From the NCBI RefSeq assembly GCF_964199755.1, contig NC_133899.1:2046001-2110000 (forward strand): a DNA stretch of 64,000 nt, given 5' to 3'. This stretch comes from Larus michahellis. Taxonomy: Eukaryota > Chordata > Aves > Charadriiformes > Laridae. The notes below the pieces were generated by a model that was not told the origin of the DNA, searched no databases, and worked only from the letters and a program-made list of their open reading frames with translations. Below are positions 33,366 through 47,500 of this stretch, in pieces; position 1 is the stretch's first letter, and every line of letters starts with the position of its first letter. The position numbers and the translations under genes were made by a program.

Positions 33366-33632
33366 TCCGGCTGCCTTCCTCCTCCCCGCGGGGCCCGTCG
33401 TACTTCCTTCTCAACCCAACCTCTTCCAGCCCGGAAATCGGTTCCCCGACACCTCCAAAATTGTATTTGCGGAGGTCGAGGTTGGGGGGGGGGTGTGTGT
33501 GAGGTGGGGGAGCTGATGAGGACGGATACGCACAGACTTGTAGGGAAGGTGGGCGTCCCCCTCCCGCTCCAGTTTGGTTGCCCTGACGCCGTGGTGATGG
33601 GCACAGAGCATCGTGGGGCTACGTGGTCCAGG

Positions 33633-33729
33633 TCGCCGGAGGGCTGGGGGACGGGTATCCAGGGCATCCCGTGCCCGCCATCGGCGGGCACGGGATGCCC
33701 TGGATACCCGTCCCCCAGCCCTCCGGCGA
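33633..33729. repeat. Perfect 47-bp inverted repeat with 3-base spacer
   Basis: Positions 33633-33679 are the exact reverse complement of 33683-33729, with only ATC between them. The arms are GC-rich and not low-complexity (landmarks GGGTATCCAGGGCATCCC and its complement). The flanks show no further symmetry. It lies about 310 bp upstream of the IL17C TATA box and downstream of the ZC3H18 3' end. Confidence 0.97.
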
Positions 33730-34039
33730 TCCATGGGGACGGGATCTCCATGCCCCAGGCCCTGGCCCCGTTGCGCAAGCCCCACGGTGATATCACCGTC
33801 ACATTCCTGGGGCTGCCGGAGCAGAAATCCCAAATTGGGCAACCCTGGAAAGGGCCAGAGGGCTGTGTCCATCCCCCCCCTGCCACCCCGCCCTCCACCT
33901 CTCCCTTACTCTCATGGTCCATCACCAAGGGATGTCCTGGCGGCGTGGGATGCTCGAAGCCAGGATGATGGCGCTGAGCAGAGAGGGGAGGATGCGGCGG
34001 GACCAGAGGAGCTGGTTCAGGGATGAGTAGATGTTTGGG

Positions 34040-35582
34040 GTTTTTTTTCCCCCTCTTCTTTATTTCGTATTCCACATGCGGATACAGAGCCCCCGCATCC
34101 CGCCCACCCCCCCTTGCACCCCATCCCGCTACAGAGCCAGGCTTGGGCTCGCCTGGACCACAGCACCCCGTCGCGCTGCACCACGGGCTCAGCACCTTTG
34201 ATGTGCAGAGAAGGGGAAGGATTTGGGCTCGGGCTCTGTCCCCATAGCAGCCCAGTGGCCCCAGTATAGCAGGAAATACAGTACTGGTTGCGGGGGGGAC
34301 GACACACATGTGGGAAAACAGTTTTGCACAGCCGCAGGACCACGTTTTCATCTTTTACCGGAGAGACGGGGTTTGTACCCGTTTTGGCAGTGACTTCACA
34401 GGGTGCCACACAGCCCAGGGAGGCAGGGACGAGGCAGAGCCTCCCGCTGGAGACAGGAGCAGGGACCCCAAACGTCCTCCCCTGAAGGTCTGGACGAGCA
34501 AAGGCACCCCCAGATCACACCAGGTGGAGCCAGCTACGGCAGGACCCCCGCTAACATTTAACACCAGCGGGACACTGGTTTCATACTGGGTGGAAGGAGC
34601 AGGGCAGGACTGCAGGCTCACAGCAGTGGGGGCCCACGGGGGGGAGGGGGGGGCTCAGGGGCACCTCCGGTGAGGGGATGCGGTGCTCCCCCCCAAGAGA
34701 CAGAGCAGCTCCTCCAGCTCCCAGTGGCCGGAGCAGAGTCCACGTGGGCACGGGGGCAGCCGTAGCGTGGGCAAAATAAACTACACACCCCGGAGATGGG
34801 GGGGGACAGGCCCCCCCCCCCCCCCCCAAGGCAAGGGAGAGGGAGGAGAGGGGAGGCAGAGAAGAGTTGAGAAAGGAAGAACTGGTTATCAAAATACTTT
34901 ATTTCAGGGAGTTCCCTCAAAAAAAAAAAAAAAGGAGAAAAAAAAAAAAAAGGAAAAAGGACCCTCCTTGTTAGACAGACGTCCCCACGCCACCTTCAGG
35001 GCTCCTTTTAAATCAACCAAAACAATCCGCTGCTTAAAATAAAAGACAGGTCATTTTCCCAATCAGACTCGAGTCAAGAATATATATATATTTTTGTTCC
35101 TGGGGTGGGAGGGCGGGGGGGAGAAGGTGATGTTGCCAGTAGTTCACAGCAGTTTTCGGCTCTCTCGTTACACAGTATATAGAACTGCATTGCTGAAGAC
35201 ACTCGACACACAGCAGGGCTAACTAGGAGAATACAACTCAAGGCTAGCAAAGAGGAGAGGGCAGAGAGAAAGAGAGGAACAGTGAGAGCATCCGACGGGG
35301 CTGGAGTCCTCTGTGCATAATTTACATGGAACCGGCGCCGGCAGAGCCAGGGGGGAGCTGGCCCCGCTCGCCCTTCGGGAGCCGGAGCGAGTCATGGCGG
35401 GCGTCTCAGCTGACAAAACTTCAGTTAATTTTTTTTTTTTTGTGTGGTTTTTTTTTTTAAAAAGAATCGCAGCCAAAATAAGACAGAACTGCAAAATCCC
35501 AAAGTGGCCGCTTTTACACTATTTATAAAAACATGAACAGTCACTAAGGGGGAGGGCAGAGCGTCGCTCCGCGCACGACCCA
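34040..35582 (-). other. ZC3H18: ZC3H18 3' UTR with two candidate poly(A) sites
   Basis: Downstream of the ZC3H18 stop, minus-strand AATAAA occurs at 34898-34903 and at 34059-34064, suggesting a UTR of about 0.7 kb and a longer 1.5-kb form. Two T-runs (A-runs on the plus strand) at about 34920-34953 precede the proximal signal. Confidence 0.6.
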
Positions 35583-38500
35583 CTATACTTTGCCCGGGAT
35601 TTTGGCCCGCTTGCGAGCGATGGCATCTTCCACCGCCTTGAGCTGCTTCAGGAGCTCCTCCCGTCGCGACAGGGTGCTGGACTTGCCCGCTTTGGCGCCC
35701 GTGGGGCCTGGCTCGGATGCTTTGCCCGGTACGCTCGTGACTTTGCTGGAGCTCTTGGACTGAGGCGAGAGCTGGCGTTTCCTGGAAGGGGGAGAGAGGA
35801 GAGGATGAGGAGAGGGTGGTGAGAGGGCGCTCGCCGGCAGCACGCCGCGCTGGAAACAAAACCCTTCGGCATCTGCTCCGGCAGAAAACATCGCTCTAAG
35901 TGCTGGTGGAAGAAAACAGGTTCAAGATGCGAGGCCTGGGGTCGGTAAACTGGCTGAAACAGTAAAAGATCAGCTGCTCTGGGGGGGATCCCAAAATGTG
36001 AACTTGGCCCCACGGCCACCACGACAGTAACCCCCAAGGGCCGCGTCGGCTGTTGTCAGCAGTTTGCTGGGGGATGCACGTGTGCAAGGGAGCTCACCGT
36101 CACAGAAGCAAAGAGGGGAGAGCATCACGGGTAAGAGCGCAGCAGCCCTGGAGAACCTCCACGGTCTCAAAAATCCTGACAGCCCCTGCCCCGCGATGCT
36201 GCTGGCTCTTGTGGTGCGGAACTGGCAGTTGTGGGGAGCTCACAAACCCCGGCGCGGCACTCCAGTTCTGCTCCCATGCTCTGCTGCAGTCCGAAGCCAT
36301 TGCTGCACGAGCAAAGCAAAGCTGGGGGAACATTCCCTCCCTGGCCGGCCCCGCACGGAGAGGACAGGAGCCATTGGTCGCTGTCACTGGCAGCGGTGGC
36401 TTTTCCTGGAACAGGCTGTGAGCGGGGCTGGGGGCAAGCAGCCTGTGGCTCTTCCCACCGCAGGCCACCACTTCCCTTTACGGTGGGACAAGGATGAGAG
36501 GGCCGGGAAGCAGAACGGCATCACGAGCCTGCTGGGGTTTTGCAGTGCTGCTGGCTCGGTAACACACCAAAGGCACAGTCCGAGCCACAGCCGGGCTAAT
36601 GACTGGCTCCACGCAGGAAAGCCTGTGCCACTGCTGCTGGCAGATGTCAGCAGTGGGAGTCACCGTCTCCTCTGCTAATGCCACCTGCACCCTCGGTGGG
36701 GGTCTTCAAGCATGACCCAACCAGCCTCAAGAAGTTCAAAACAGGAACAGACCTACCGTTCGACTGCCCCAGAGAAACCCAACGTGTCCTCAACCACCCC
36801 CGTGCCTGGGCACCGGGCACGCCGAACCCACCAGGCGACACTGCCAAACCAAACAGTAGCAGGCAGAAGAGGGTCAAGAACCCAGCACACGGCCAACACC
36901 ACCTGCCTGGAAAGGCTGAGGTTCCTCTTCGCTGCCAGAAAACAGGACCTCAGGGCCTGAAGGAGGACAGGGCTGTGGCAGCCAAGGCTAGGTTTTGGTT
37001 TGGGAAGGCTCTGACGCACAGAAATTGAGGCTCGCTCGTGCCCCAGGCTGGGGAGAAGGGATGACACGAGTCCTGCTGGCCAAGGAACACAGGGGTGCGG
37101 GACAGGGCTGCGTCTGTTTGCTCACAGAGATCCTCGGAGAGATGATACTAGAGAAATGCAAAGCAGCGCCGGCTGGCTAGGGGCAAGGAGGACCGAGGAA
37201 GCTTTAGGTGTGCCACAGGAGGTGCTCCGCAACCCTTTAGCCAAAGGGCTTTGAGTGGAGCACAGCCCAAGGCCCCTGGAGCCACACATCCAGTTCTGCA
37301 AAGGGGTATTCCCAGTACAGAAGCGGGTGCGGGCTGCCAAGAAATCGGACGTGAGCTGGTCACCTGTCACCAGAGGGGATGGAAAGGCATAAAGCCAGGG
37401 CTGGTCATCATTCAGCGTCACGCAGGGGCCACATTTTAACAACTCACAGCAGCAAAGTGAGCAGTTGAGAGTATGCCAGGCTAAGAGAGAAAGGGAATCG
37501 GGCACTCGAGCCAGGTGCCACAAGGAGCTCGGCAGCGGGGTGAAGGGGTTGTACTTCCTTTCTCATTAGCACTACGCAGCACCAGCGAGAGGCAGAGGCA
37601 TTGGCACGACTGAGCTTGCACCTAACCCACTTGGCTCCTCTTGCTGGGACTGACCTCAAGAAAACCCCCAGGCTCCTGCTCGTTTCTGAGCTGGAACAGC
37701 TTAGCCAGTGGCTTCCACGTGAACCCCCGAGCGCCTCTGGCTCCTGCCCAGGGAGCTCCGCATCCTTCCTCTCGCTGTGCCTCCATGACAACTGGAAACT
37801 AGGGCCAGAGAGCCTCAGGGCTGTCCCGAGAGGAGGGTCTGAACCACTGGAGAAGCAGAAAAGCGTGAGCTCCAGCCTGGCCCACAAGAGACCCAGGAGA
37901 ACAAGTGGGTACTGACCTGTCCGTCTGCGCAGGAGAAGGTTTCGGGTTCTGGCCCCTCTGTCGCTCTTGCTTGGGTGAAGAGAGTCTCCCAGTTGCCTTC
38001 CTGTCACGAGAGCCTATCGGGAGAATAAAAGGTGAGACGTTCTCACTCATCGCCACGGCAGGGGTTGCAACCCTGCCTACTGCACCATCTCAGCAGTGTA
38101 AGGATGCTACCTTCAGACCGACCACATCTTGCCAGCAAAAAGCCAAGTCCAACAGCAGCCATAAAAGGAACCTAGTGTTGTGCACCCCCCGTCTTCAGGG
38201 GGAGCAGAAAACTAGTCAAGACTGTGCCCCATGGTCAGCTGTACAGAACATCACCTGCGGGGAGCTGCACCGGTGTCCCTCCAGCTGCTGGAACAAGGCT
38301 CCTCCACCACACTTCTAGGCCATGCTTTGCTTGCAAACCTGAGGGGTAGGGCCAGCCCTCGCAGACCGAGTCAGTGCTCCATTATCCCCTGGCAGTTCAC
38401 CCGGTTTGTGCGCAACAGGCACAGCGGCACCAGAGCTGGCTCCACGCTGGCCAGGTAACAGGGTGTACTGGCTTAAAGAGTGCTGGGCGAGTGCAGCTCT

Positions 38501-41500
38501 GCCGCTTTCGGAGCCAGCTGGGGCCAATCCACAGGCAGCATCACCTCCGTGTTTGTTCAGCACGAACTGAACCGTCATGCCCTGCCCAAACAGAGCTGCC
38601 GTGGGGACTTGCTGGTGGTGGGAAGCCCGCCGGGGTCCTGCAGCTGCGTTATCCGGCTTTGCTGCAGTGGGTTTCCCAACCACTGCTATCCCAGTGCGCG
38701 GAGAAGCAGTTATAGCTGCGGATCTGATCACAGCAAGTTACAGAACAGGGAAGCAAGACTCGGGGCGCAAACACTGACCAGCTTTGCACTGCGACACTAC
38801 AACGCAGGCCGTACGCTGGGGGGTGCTTCTTGCTCAGTCCCAATTCATCAAGGGTACACTTGCCACTGGGAGGTGAGGCTGAGTTGCCTTAAGGGCTTGT
38901 GTCCCATTCGCTACTGCTTAAAAATGCTTTATGATGTACAGACAACAAATAAAGTATATAATTACATCTACATCTACGCAGCTATCAAACCAGCACGGTT
39001 TGCTAGGTCGGCCCATTCATTTATCTGCAGCTCAGCAGCAGCTGTGAACTAGATCCTAGTGAACTTCAACCTCACCCAGTCCCTTCCATGCTGCCTTTGC
39101 AGGAGTCGAATGCAACCCGGCTATTAGCACAGAAATTTTTTCTGGCTGGCACCCAGAGTCAACAAGATACACCTACAGCCGAGACAACAGGGAAAACAAC
39201 ATCACGTGTCAATGCTGGCTTGTACGTCAAAACCAGGCACCCCTGGCTGACGACTCCCCCCTACTTTGTTTTTTCAGCAGCGGCAGCAAGGGCTGGAGCG
39301 TGGCATTTAGGTCCCTCTCAATGCAGCGTGCTAGCTGGGTTTTCTGAGGAGCTCATACCACTGGCTGAGGATTCAGACAGGAGAACACTTGGAAAGCCTG
39401 TGTCTTTCTAAACATACGGGGCAGATCAGATTGTGTCACATGCAAGTGGGGAAATCGTCTCATTCATAGGACAGGTGATGTAGCCAACTATTGCATCCAT
39501 CCTGGAGTCTTGGCAGCCCCTGCTCCCTTTCTAAGCACTGCCACAAGCCTTTCTATCAGGAGGACTGAGATCCATTGCGATGCACGGAAATATAAGGCAG
39601 AGAAGACCCTGGGATACAGTAAAGGAAAACCCTATGACTTCCACAGCCACATCCAGTGACATTACTGGAGTACAGGAGGCTGCTACGGGATGGATGTGTA
39701 CCTAGAGCGGAGATGAGCACGCTGTGTCTTCAAAGCGAGGGCTTTTTTTTTTTTTGCAGTGGACTTAGACATAGTGGAGCCAAAGTACTCGCAACATGCA
39801 CCACAAGACAGCAAGGCAAGGCCGGGTTTGGCCTGCCCAGGGCTGATCTCACCTCGCTTACTTCACAAACCGGAGCGTCTCACCTCCACCGTGTTTTTGC
39901 AGCAGGACGGCTAATACGCCCGCGTTATCTGGTGGCAATCGCGCATGCTGAGGTTTTGGAAGGACACATGCCTGCAATTAACCTATCCAGCGAGTGGACT
40001 CTTGCAGCTGAGACTTTCGCAGGACGTTTTTCGCTGGAGCACTGCCTCAAGCGGCAGACCAGGAACCCAGCCAGGCCAGGAGTCCCCGGGATGGCTGATG
40101 TCTCACCTCTGTCAGGTGACAGGTTCGCCCGTTTGGCTGGAGGAGAGGTCGGCCTGTCTTTGTCTGCTGGCTCGTATCTCTTCCTACTTCCTTTGTCAGC
40201 TGCCTAAAATGGAATTAAAACAGACAACGGAGCTGAGCAGCCATTTCCCCTCTGGGGAGGGAAGGAGGCAGAGATATTTCCTGTGACGGGTGCCCGTGAT
40301 GCGCTGGCTCACTTATACAAATGCAACTCCTATTAAACTCTTTGTGCATACCAGTCCCAACCATCACCGGCACCATGTAATTCCCCTACCACCACACGCA
40401 AACAGCAACATCCTCTGCCACCGGGGCTAACGCTGCAACCGTGTTTCACGGCTTGTTTTCATAACTGCTAAGGACAGGAAAACAGCAGCATTTTGTAGGA
40501 GTTTTTTTTTCCAGCAGCACCAAGGATAGCAAACGTCAAGGAGGAATGTGGAGCCGTGCCTTCTTCCAGGGTCCGACCGTGCCAGCCGGTAGTTATGTGT
40601 AATTGCACGCTCCCCACAGAGCATGCTTCACAGACTCGATAAAGGCGCTTCACGTCATAGCACAGGGAAGTAGAGAAAACTGTGGCCTCAGACTGCAATG
40701 GGGAATTCGGACTGTCAGAAAAAAAAAAAAACCCATTAACGCTTCAAAAACAGGAACCTACACACGTGACTGGGGCCAACACCCTGCTCTGGCACAAAAG
40801 CCCATGTGGCTGAACTCTCCCACATGATCTGGATTGCAATCTCAGCCGAAGGCACCGAACTGGGGCATCAGGCTCAGCCGTCAAGTGGAAAGAGCCAGGC
40901 TCCCCACGGCTGGTGGCAGGCACCCTGGAGAGGCGAGGCAATCGCCACTTTTACCTCCTGACTCAGTGAATGACTCGTCAGCAGTTCGCTCCGGAGCGGG
41001 CAGTGGGAGGAGAGCTTGCTCGGAAGCGTGCGGGGAGCATGCTTTCAGTGGGCAAGGCCCCAGCGCATGTGGGACTGCGCCGCACACGCCTTCGCCTCGG
41101 TGCTCCGGCTGCAGCCTTCGAGAAAGCTGGGAAGAGCCCTTGAAGCTGCAGCAGGAATGTGCCCCAGGGGAGCCGCCAACACAGTCCCAAACTCGAGCCA
41201 CCACAGGGTGTGTGCTGCCAGACTGGTTCTGTCTGCCGCCCTTCAATCCCAGCGGCAGACCTACCTGGCTGAGCTCATCCCGCCAGCCCGGAGCCTGGAG
41301 CTCCCCTTCCGCCAGCCTGGAGCCCCAGTATCCATCCCATCTGCTTCTACGGACCCCCCTGCAGAGGGAATCGCACCCACTCCACCTCTCACCTTGTTCA
41401 AGAGCGTCAGTTTGATCTCTTTGTGAGCGCTGAAGCCCCCTTGCTGGGACTGGGGGGCTGACGGCTGCTGGGTCTGGAGGACCTGCTGCGATTTGCTCCC

Positions 41501-44500
41501 CTGGGTGGGCTTGGCAGATTTCAGGAGCTGAGCGGGCACATCCCGTTTCCGCTTCTCCTCTTTAGTGCTATCTTCTTTTTTTGACTTTCCTGTTGAAAGC
41601 AGAGAGCAGATGCAGTGACTTGCGATCAATTCCTTTTGCCTGTCTGGCCTTTGGAAGGCAGGGCAAGAGGATGCTGCTCCAGGGACCGAAAAAGCCCACA
41701 TCAGTTCGCATAGCATGTGTCCCCAAGGTTAAAAGATTCAGGAAACCAGAATTTCTGCAGAGAGAACGCTTAACATGAACAAAAAGCTCTTGCCACCAAC
41801 TCTGCTACCATCTAAAAAGAACAGAGGAAGAGCAACATGATACTGGAGTCGTCCAGAAGATTCAGCATCACCTTACAAGGGTGAAAGAGAACAAGGCAAG
41901 AAGAGGGAATATCAGGCAGAACTCCCATGCAGGAAAAGGCATCTTTACAGCCAAAGACACATGGATGGAAGGAGTGAATATGTTTCCCCTGCTGCCTTCC
42001 TTCTCCACGGTCTCACCCACTCACCCTCTGCACTCCCCTGGTCTACACCAGCCACAAGTGTCTGCCTCTGGCTCAACAATTTTCCTGGAGCCCACAGTAT
42101 CACCAAGCAAGCTGTGTTCGGATCTCTGCTCCCCCCTTCTTTTTCCAGGACCCTTTGAAGAAGAAAATATCAAACCAAGTACCTCTACCTTTCTTCTGCT
42201 GCGCTGGGGTCGGGGATCGGGAGCTGGCTGAGGAAACAGGACTGGCCAAGTCTGCGTACATGTCTTCGGAGTCAGCGCTGCGTACAGAGCTGCTGCTAGA
42301 GGAGGCACTAGAGACAGAAGAAACGCTGCTCACGCTCAGGGACCTGGAAAGAGCCAACAGCCCGTTACAGTCACGAATGCAACAAGAACCAGTCAGCGAT
42401 GAGACAAACAGCTTTGTTTTGATTCCCCTGAGCGGCTGGATGTCAGAAAGCTGCTAAGGCTGGTAATAACCAGGAAGAGATAAAGGCTGTGTCTCCTGGG
42501 GTGCGGATGATACAAAAAAATCCCAAACATGTTAGATGCAAGTCTAGAAAGTACTGTTTATCTATAAACAGGATTAAGACAACATGTAAACAGGTCACTG
42601 TTTCCCCAGGTAAACAAAAAGTGAAAGCAGGGTGTGCGCTATCACATACAGGTCAGTGTTATGGCTCAGGTCAAGGGTTCCCTGGCAATGTTTTTGTTGT
42701 TTGGCACGCTTTTATTCATGGAGGCTTTAAAATCCCTGGAGTCCTACAGCCCACAGCTCCTGCCCAGCTCCCCAGGGTACAGGAGAGCCCAGCTGCCTGT
42801 TTTGAGGATGCACGTACTGTCACGACTGATAATGACAGGGAAGACGGCTATAAGATGGCTATCTTCTAATAGTGCTTATAAGATGGCTATCTCCTAATGG
42901 ATTCTCAACATTAAAAATGTCAGGCAATCATTATATTAACTTAAGGCAGACTTTCTACTTAGAAATGTGTATCAGACAAAAATACAGGGCTATGTACCAG
43001 ACTTCCCTTCAGGGGCACGCCAGCACCGCAGCTTCGCTATACTGAAGCGGCTCCAAAAATCCCAGCTAGCTGGGAGCCAGCTGGCAGCACAGCCACCGCC
43101 ACGCGGGACCAGGCGTACGCTAACTCCATTGAATGTTCAGGCAGCCTCTCCAGCAGGTTCTGCAGGCCACACCGACGTCTCCAGCAAATGCCCTGCCAGC
43201 ACGGTCCAAGCTCACTCGCTGGAAGCTGCCTTGCGTACGACTCAATGGGCTGCGGCAGCGTCAGCACAGACCAGCCCTGGAACAGGCTGCTAAGTCTCTA
43301 CCCGCTGGCATCCCGACAGAGATGAGTTTTAAGAAGTCGCGTGGATTGTTGCAACGGTGACCCGATGAGCCAGGAACCCCTTCTCCAGGAAAGTTCCCGC
43401 CTACAAGGTTGTGACAGCAGGTCTGGTTTGGGCGCATCCTATATTTCCTATGTTCTCCCCTTTCCCACACAGCTGTAAAAGCAGCAAGCACGGCCCCAGT
43501 GCCACACAAGCAACACCCACGTTGAGTTTTTCCCATCTTTTCCTCTCAAGGCCCATACAGCAGGGCAGCGAAGAGCCAGCGCGCCCGAGCGCTCTCTGAA
43601 CCTCTTGCATCACCCCTGCCTGATCTGATGAATGCGACAAGCATGTAGTAAACAAGTTTGTATTTCCGTAAAATAATGCGGATGTTGAACCTTGGAGTTT
43701 CACAGAGTTCAGATATGTGAATTACCGCTGGTTAGAGCCAAAGTCCTACTTAATCCACTAGTTTTACGCTATCAGTCTACTTTAAATCTGTATCACAGGG
43801 AAGCGTCGCGTTTCAAGGCTGCCTGTGAGGTTCCAGGGATTCCTGAGAGCAGACAGACGCAAAAAAACCCGAGTGAAGGACATGAAAGAGGTTTATTTCG
43901 TGGCTCTTTACTGGAGGGAGTTAGCTGTTTATAAAACCCACAGACATGTAACTCTTCACTTGGGGCTAAACACAAAGAGAACTGGCCACGCAACTTTACC
44001 AGCAAAGTAAAAATATCATTAGCTGGGCCTTTTAGGTATTTTCTGACCTACCTCTCCTGACAGACAAGCATCTTCCCTAAGGATGTTCAGAAGCCAGAGG
44101 TAATAAAGGTTTAGAAGAGCAAAGCTCTGTAGCCTGAAACTGTTAACTTGTAAATAAATTAGGATGTGGGATCACCCTGGCCATAAGGAGATGTTTTGGT
44201 CATAATTTAGGTTAAAATGGGCAATTTGGCACACATGACAGATTATTTCCATGAATGAGCCACAAGGACGCTATCGACGCTGTACCACTGTCACGATTCA
44301 GGACTCAGGATTCGCAACAGCACACAAAGAAATAATCTTGTTTTGTGTCTCAGTTACCTATAGCTTCTGATACTTGAAGCTAGAGAGAGCTTTCACTGCA
44401 AGAAACCACAACAGTTAAGAATAGTTATAATCTCCTACTTCAACCAAGATTATGAAGGTTGAGGCTGTACCTGGATTTCCTGGACCCAGACGGGGAGTGG

Positions 44501-47500
44501 GAGACTGAGGCAGACGATGATCTGGAATGAGATCTGGAGAGAGACCGAGACAAGGACCTAGATCGGGAACTGGAACCACTGTAGCTGCTGGCACTGCCAC
44601 TGATGCTGCCGCTGATAGTCCGCCTGCAAGACAGCAAACGACATCCTCACCTCGCTGTGCTCTGCCGTGAAACGGGCTTAGAAGAAACTGCTTAGGGACA
44701 GTTTGAGCATGATGCTGTTCTCCTGTATTGTATACAAGACTGATGCTTTGCAAATGTAATTGTTTCAGATGTTCTTCTCAACCTTGCGTTCCCAGTCCTG
44801 AGGAAGCATCTGTTCTGAACAGCAGACGGTTTATGCAAGACTGAGCAATGCTAATGAAAGCCAGGCAAAGAATGAGCTAAAGCACCTTAATCCTGTACTG
44901 ATACCAGGAGCAAATGCTTCCTACAAAGAAAAATTGCTAACTGCGTAACACAGTGGGACTACCTTTTATCTCAGGCTATACAAATAACGATAGGCATTTT
45001 TTGTGACTAACACACCAGTGCTAAGATAGAGCTGTTTTGTCACTTGCACCGCAGGGAGAGCGGAGGGCAGTGGGGTTTGTGTGGGTATAAGCATGAAAAA
45101 AACCCCAACAAACCTCAAGATTGGAATAAAGAATAAGGGAAGGTGGCTAAAGACATCCAAGATTACTATTCATTAGTTAAAGTGAAATGGAAGCCAGAAC
45201 TGATGGAGCTTCTAGGCAAAAGAAACTGTTGTGACCAGTTTCCACCTAGGGAGACGTAACTGCTCAGCCCAGGCCTTTTCTTTAGGTACTGGGAAGAAAC
45301 AGGAGATGCAATCCCAAGCAAAATTAAGAACTGACCTGGGATGCTTCTGAAAACCTGAATGGAGAGCAGACTTAAAGCTATCTTCAAAACACAATGGGGA
45401 AAAAACATCATTTTGTGATCCAAGAAAACCGTATGTGCCTCACTGCAGGCATAAAACTTTCTCAGTCTCCCTGTGTGCTTATAAAACAAACATTTCTAGT
45501 AAATACATTTCTTACACACCAAACTACTGCTTCCATAGACTATACTCGTAGGTACCGTACTGCTATTTCAAAACTTCTAACATAAGACAGATGCATGATG
45601 AGTTTCAGCTCTGCTTAGCTGACGCCGTGTCCCTCCAAGAACGGGCAACGCGACCTGCATTTATCCTGTAACATTTTTAAATACAGCACCACGGATTAAG
45701 CCTAATAAACATTTAAATGCAGAAAAGTGCTCCGTTCTTGAAAACCATCAGAAGCTCCTCTCATTTCAAATGCAAAAGGAGGAGAAAAAGGCAACAAAAC
45801 CAGTTAGGAGGACAGACAGAAGGAGTCACTTGAAACATTCAAACTAGTCACACAGGATGAAGCCAGGAAGAGAAAGCAGAGCAGGGGAGCCAGCAAGCTG
45901 TGTACTGGGAGAGTTCTTCCTCCCCTCCAGCGGTACTGCTGGATGCTGACTAACCGGCCCCTGGGACCACACAGAAATACTCCCTCCATACTGGCACATG
46001 TTTAGAGTAAACAGGGCCCAAACCCATCACCATAAACCTTGACCCTCCAACACATCAGGTCTGCTCCCTGGACCAAACACACCTCTGCTTCCTTGCTGCG
46101 CAGCCTCCTCAACCAGCAGCTCTCAAACGTGACTTTTTTTTGCGCTGCAGACCCTGCTTTTTGACACATTTCATATATTCCACCTACTTTATCCCCCCAG
46201 CCAGCCTTCAGAGGCTGGAGCCACTTGCTGTGGCAAGTCACTAGCATTCACCCACAACTCCTTCCCTCTCTTCTTGTGCCCCTCCTGTGCCAGGAAACAG
46301 ATTTCTCCTTTAATACTAGAGAGTCCTTGTAGTTGGTACTCCCAAGACAAACCCAGGATTTGCTCTATCTTCCAGGAGATCAAGCCACACTCCACCCCAC
46401 AGCTTTCTTACCTCCTGGGTGGAGTCCTCGTCTGACGTTCCTTCCTTCTTGCCTCTCGATTATCGCCTGGTTTGGCTGGCTCCGGTGCAGCTGTTGTAAT
46501 TTTAGTGAGCGGCTGAGGGACTGGAAGGGCAGCTAGTTTCTTCACAGATTTTTCGCTACAAAAATTAAAATTTTCACGTGCTTGATCAAACTTGGTAGAT
46601 ACAGAACACAGACCTTCCCAAAAGCAGTGAAATGCATTCACGTTTGTTGTTGACTAAATATTATATAGATACGATTACTGTAGCTAGAGACACATGCGCT
46701 AGTTCACCAAAACACTCTCAAACAACACGGGCTGCCCTAAAGGGGTCTGTTTGCCATGTCCTAAATCAAGGCACCTTTTCAGAGACAAGTTACTATACAA
46801 CAGCCAGTTTTGGAGAACAAAGTAGACTGTGTGGAATCGCTGCTTCTTACCCCTTTGGTTCTGTGAATTTTTATCCAAAGTGTGTACGCCTACTTAAAAT
46901 CTGCCAGTCAGGCTTCAGAATCAAATGTGCACAGTTGACGCAAAAATGCTCTTTTCCCTCACACGGATTAGCAGGGTGCAAAAGAGCCCGTGGGTGCAAA
47001 CGTCCCGCGGACCCGTCCCTTGGCTCGCGTTACCCTGCGGAACGCGTGATGGGGGAGGCCATCGCAGAGGACCGCTACCCAGGGTTTCGGTGACTTTAGC
47101 TAGCACCCGCTACGCGAGACCGGGAATCACTTTGGCTTTTCAGCGCTGCTCATTTCTGGGCTCGGAGTGCTCCAACCTCGGCTCTAATAGTTGGCTAATG
47201 CTCAACATTCCCAGCACTGATGTCACGCCTACTATTAACTGAGGAGGAGGCGGCTGTCTGCATGCAAAAAGAGAGACTGTTAATTCCTCCTCTTGTGTTT
47301 AAGAACATCTGTATTCATCCCCTGCAGAACACAGGATTAAGTGCATGCAATGTTACGCAGCGAAAACAATCCCCATGCTAGCGCAGGCCGCTGGCTGGTG
47401 TCGTGCGTTACCAAACCAGCACTGCAATGTGCACCAGAAGGGTGTAAAGACATCGCTGCAGGCACAGAGCGTGTCCTTGAAGGGCTGAACCCTCTGAGTT

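Noticed and set aside
35219-35494. Lys-rich short frame near the ZC3H18 stop as an extra exon
   Set aside because: Inside the 3' UTR, derived from T-runs; the true C-terminus ends at 35583.
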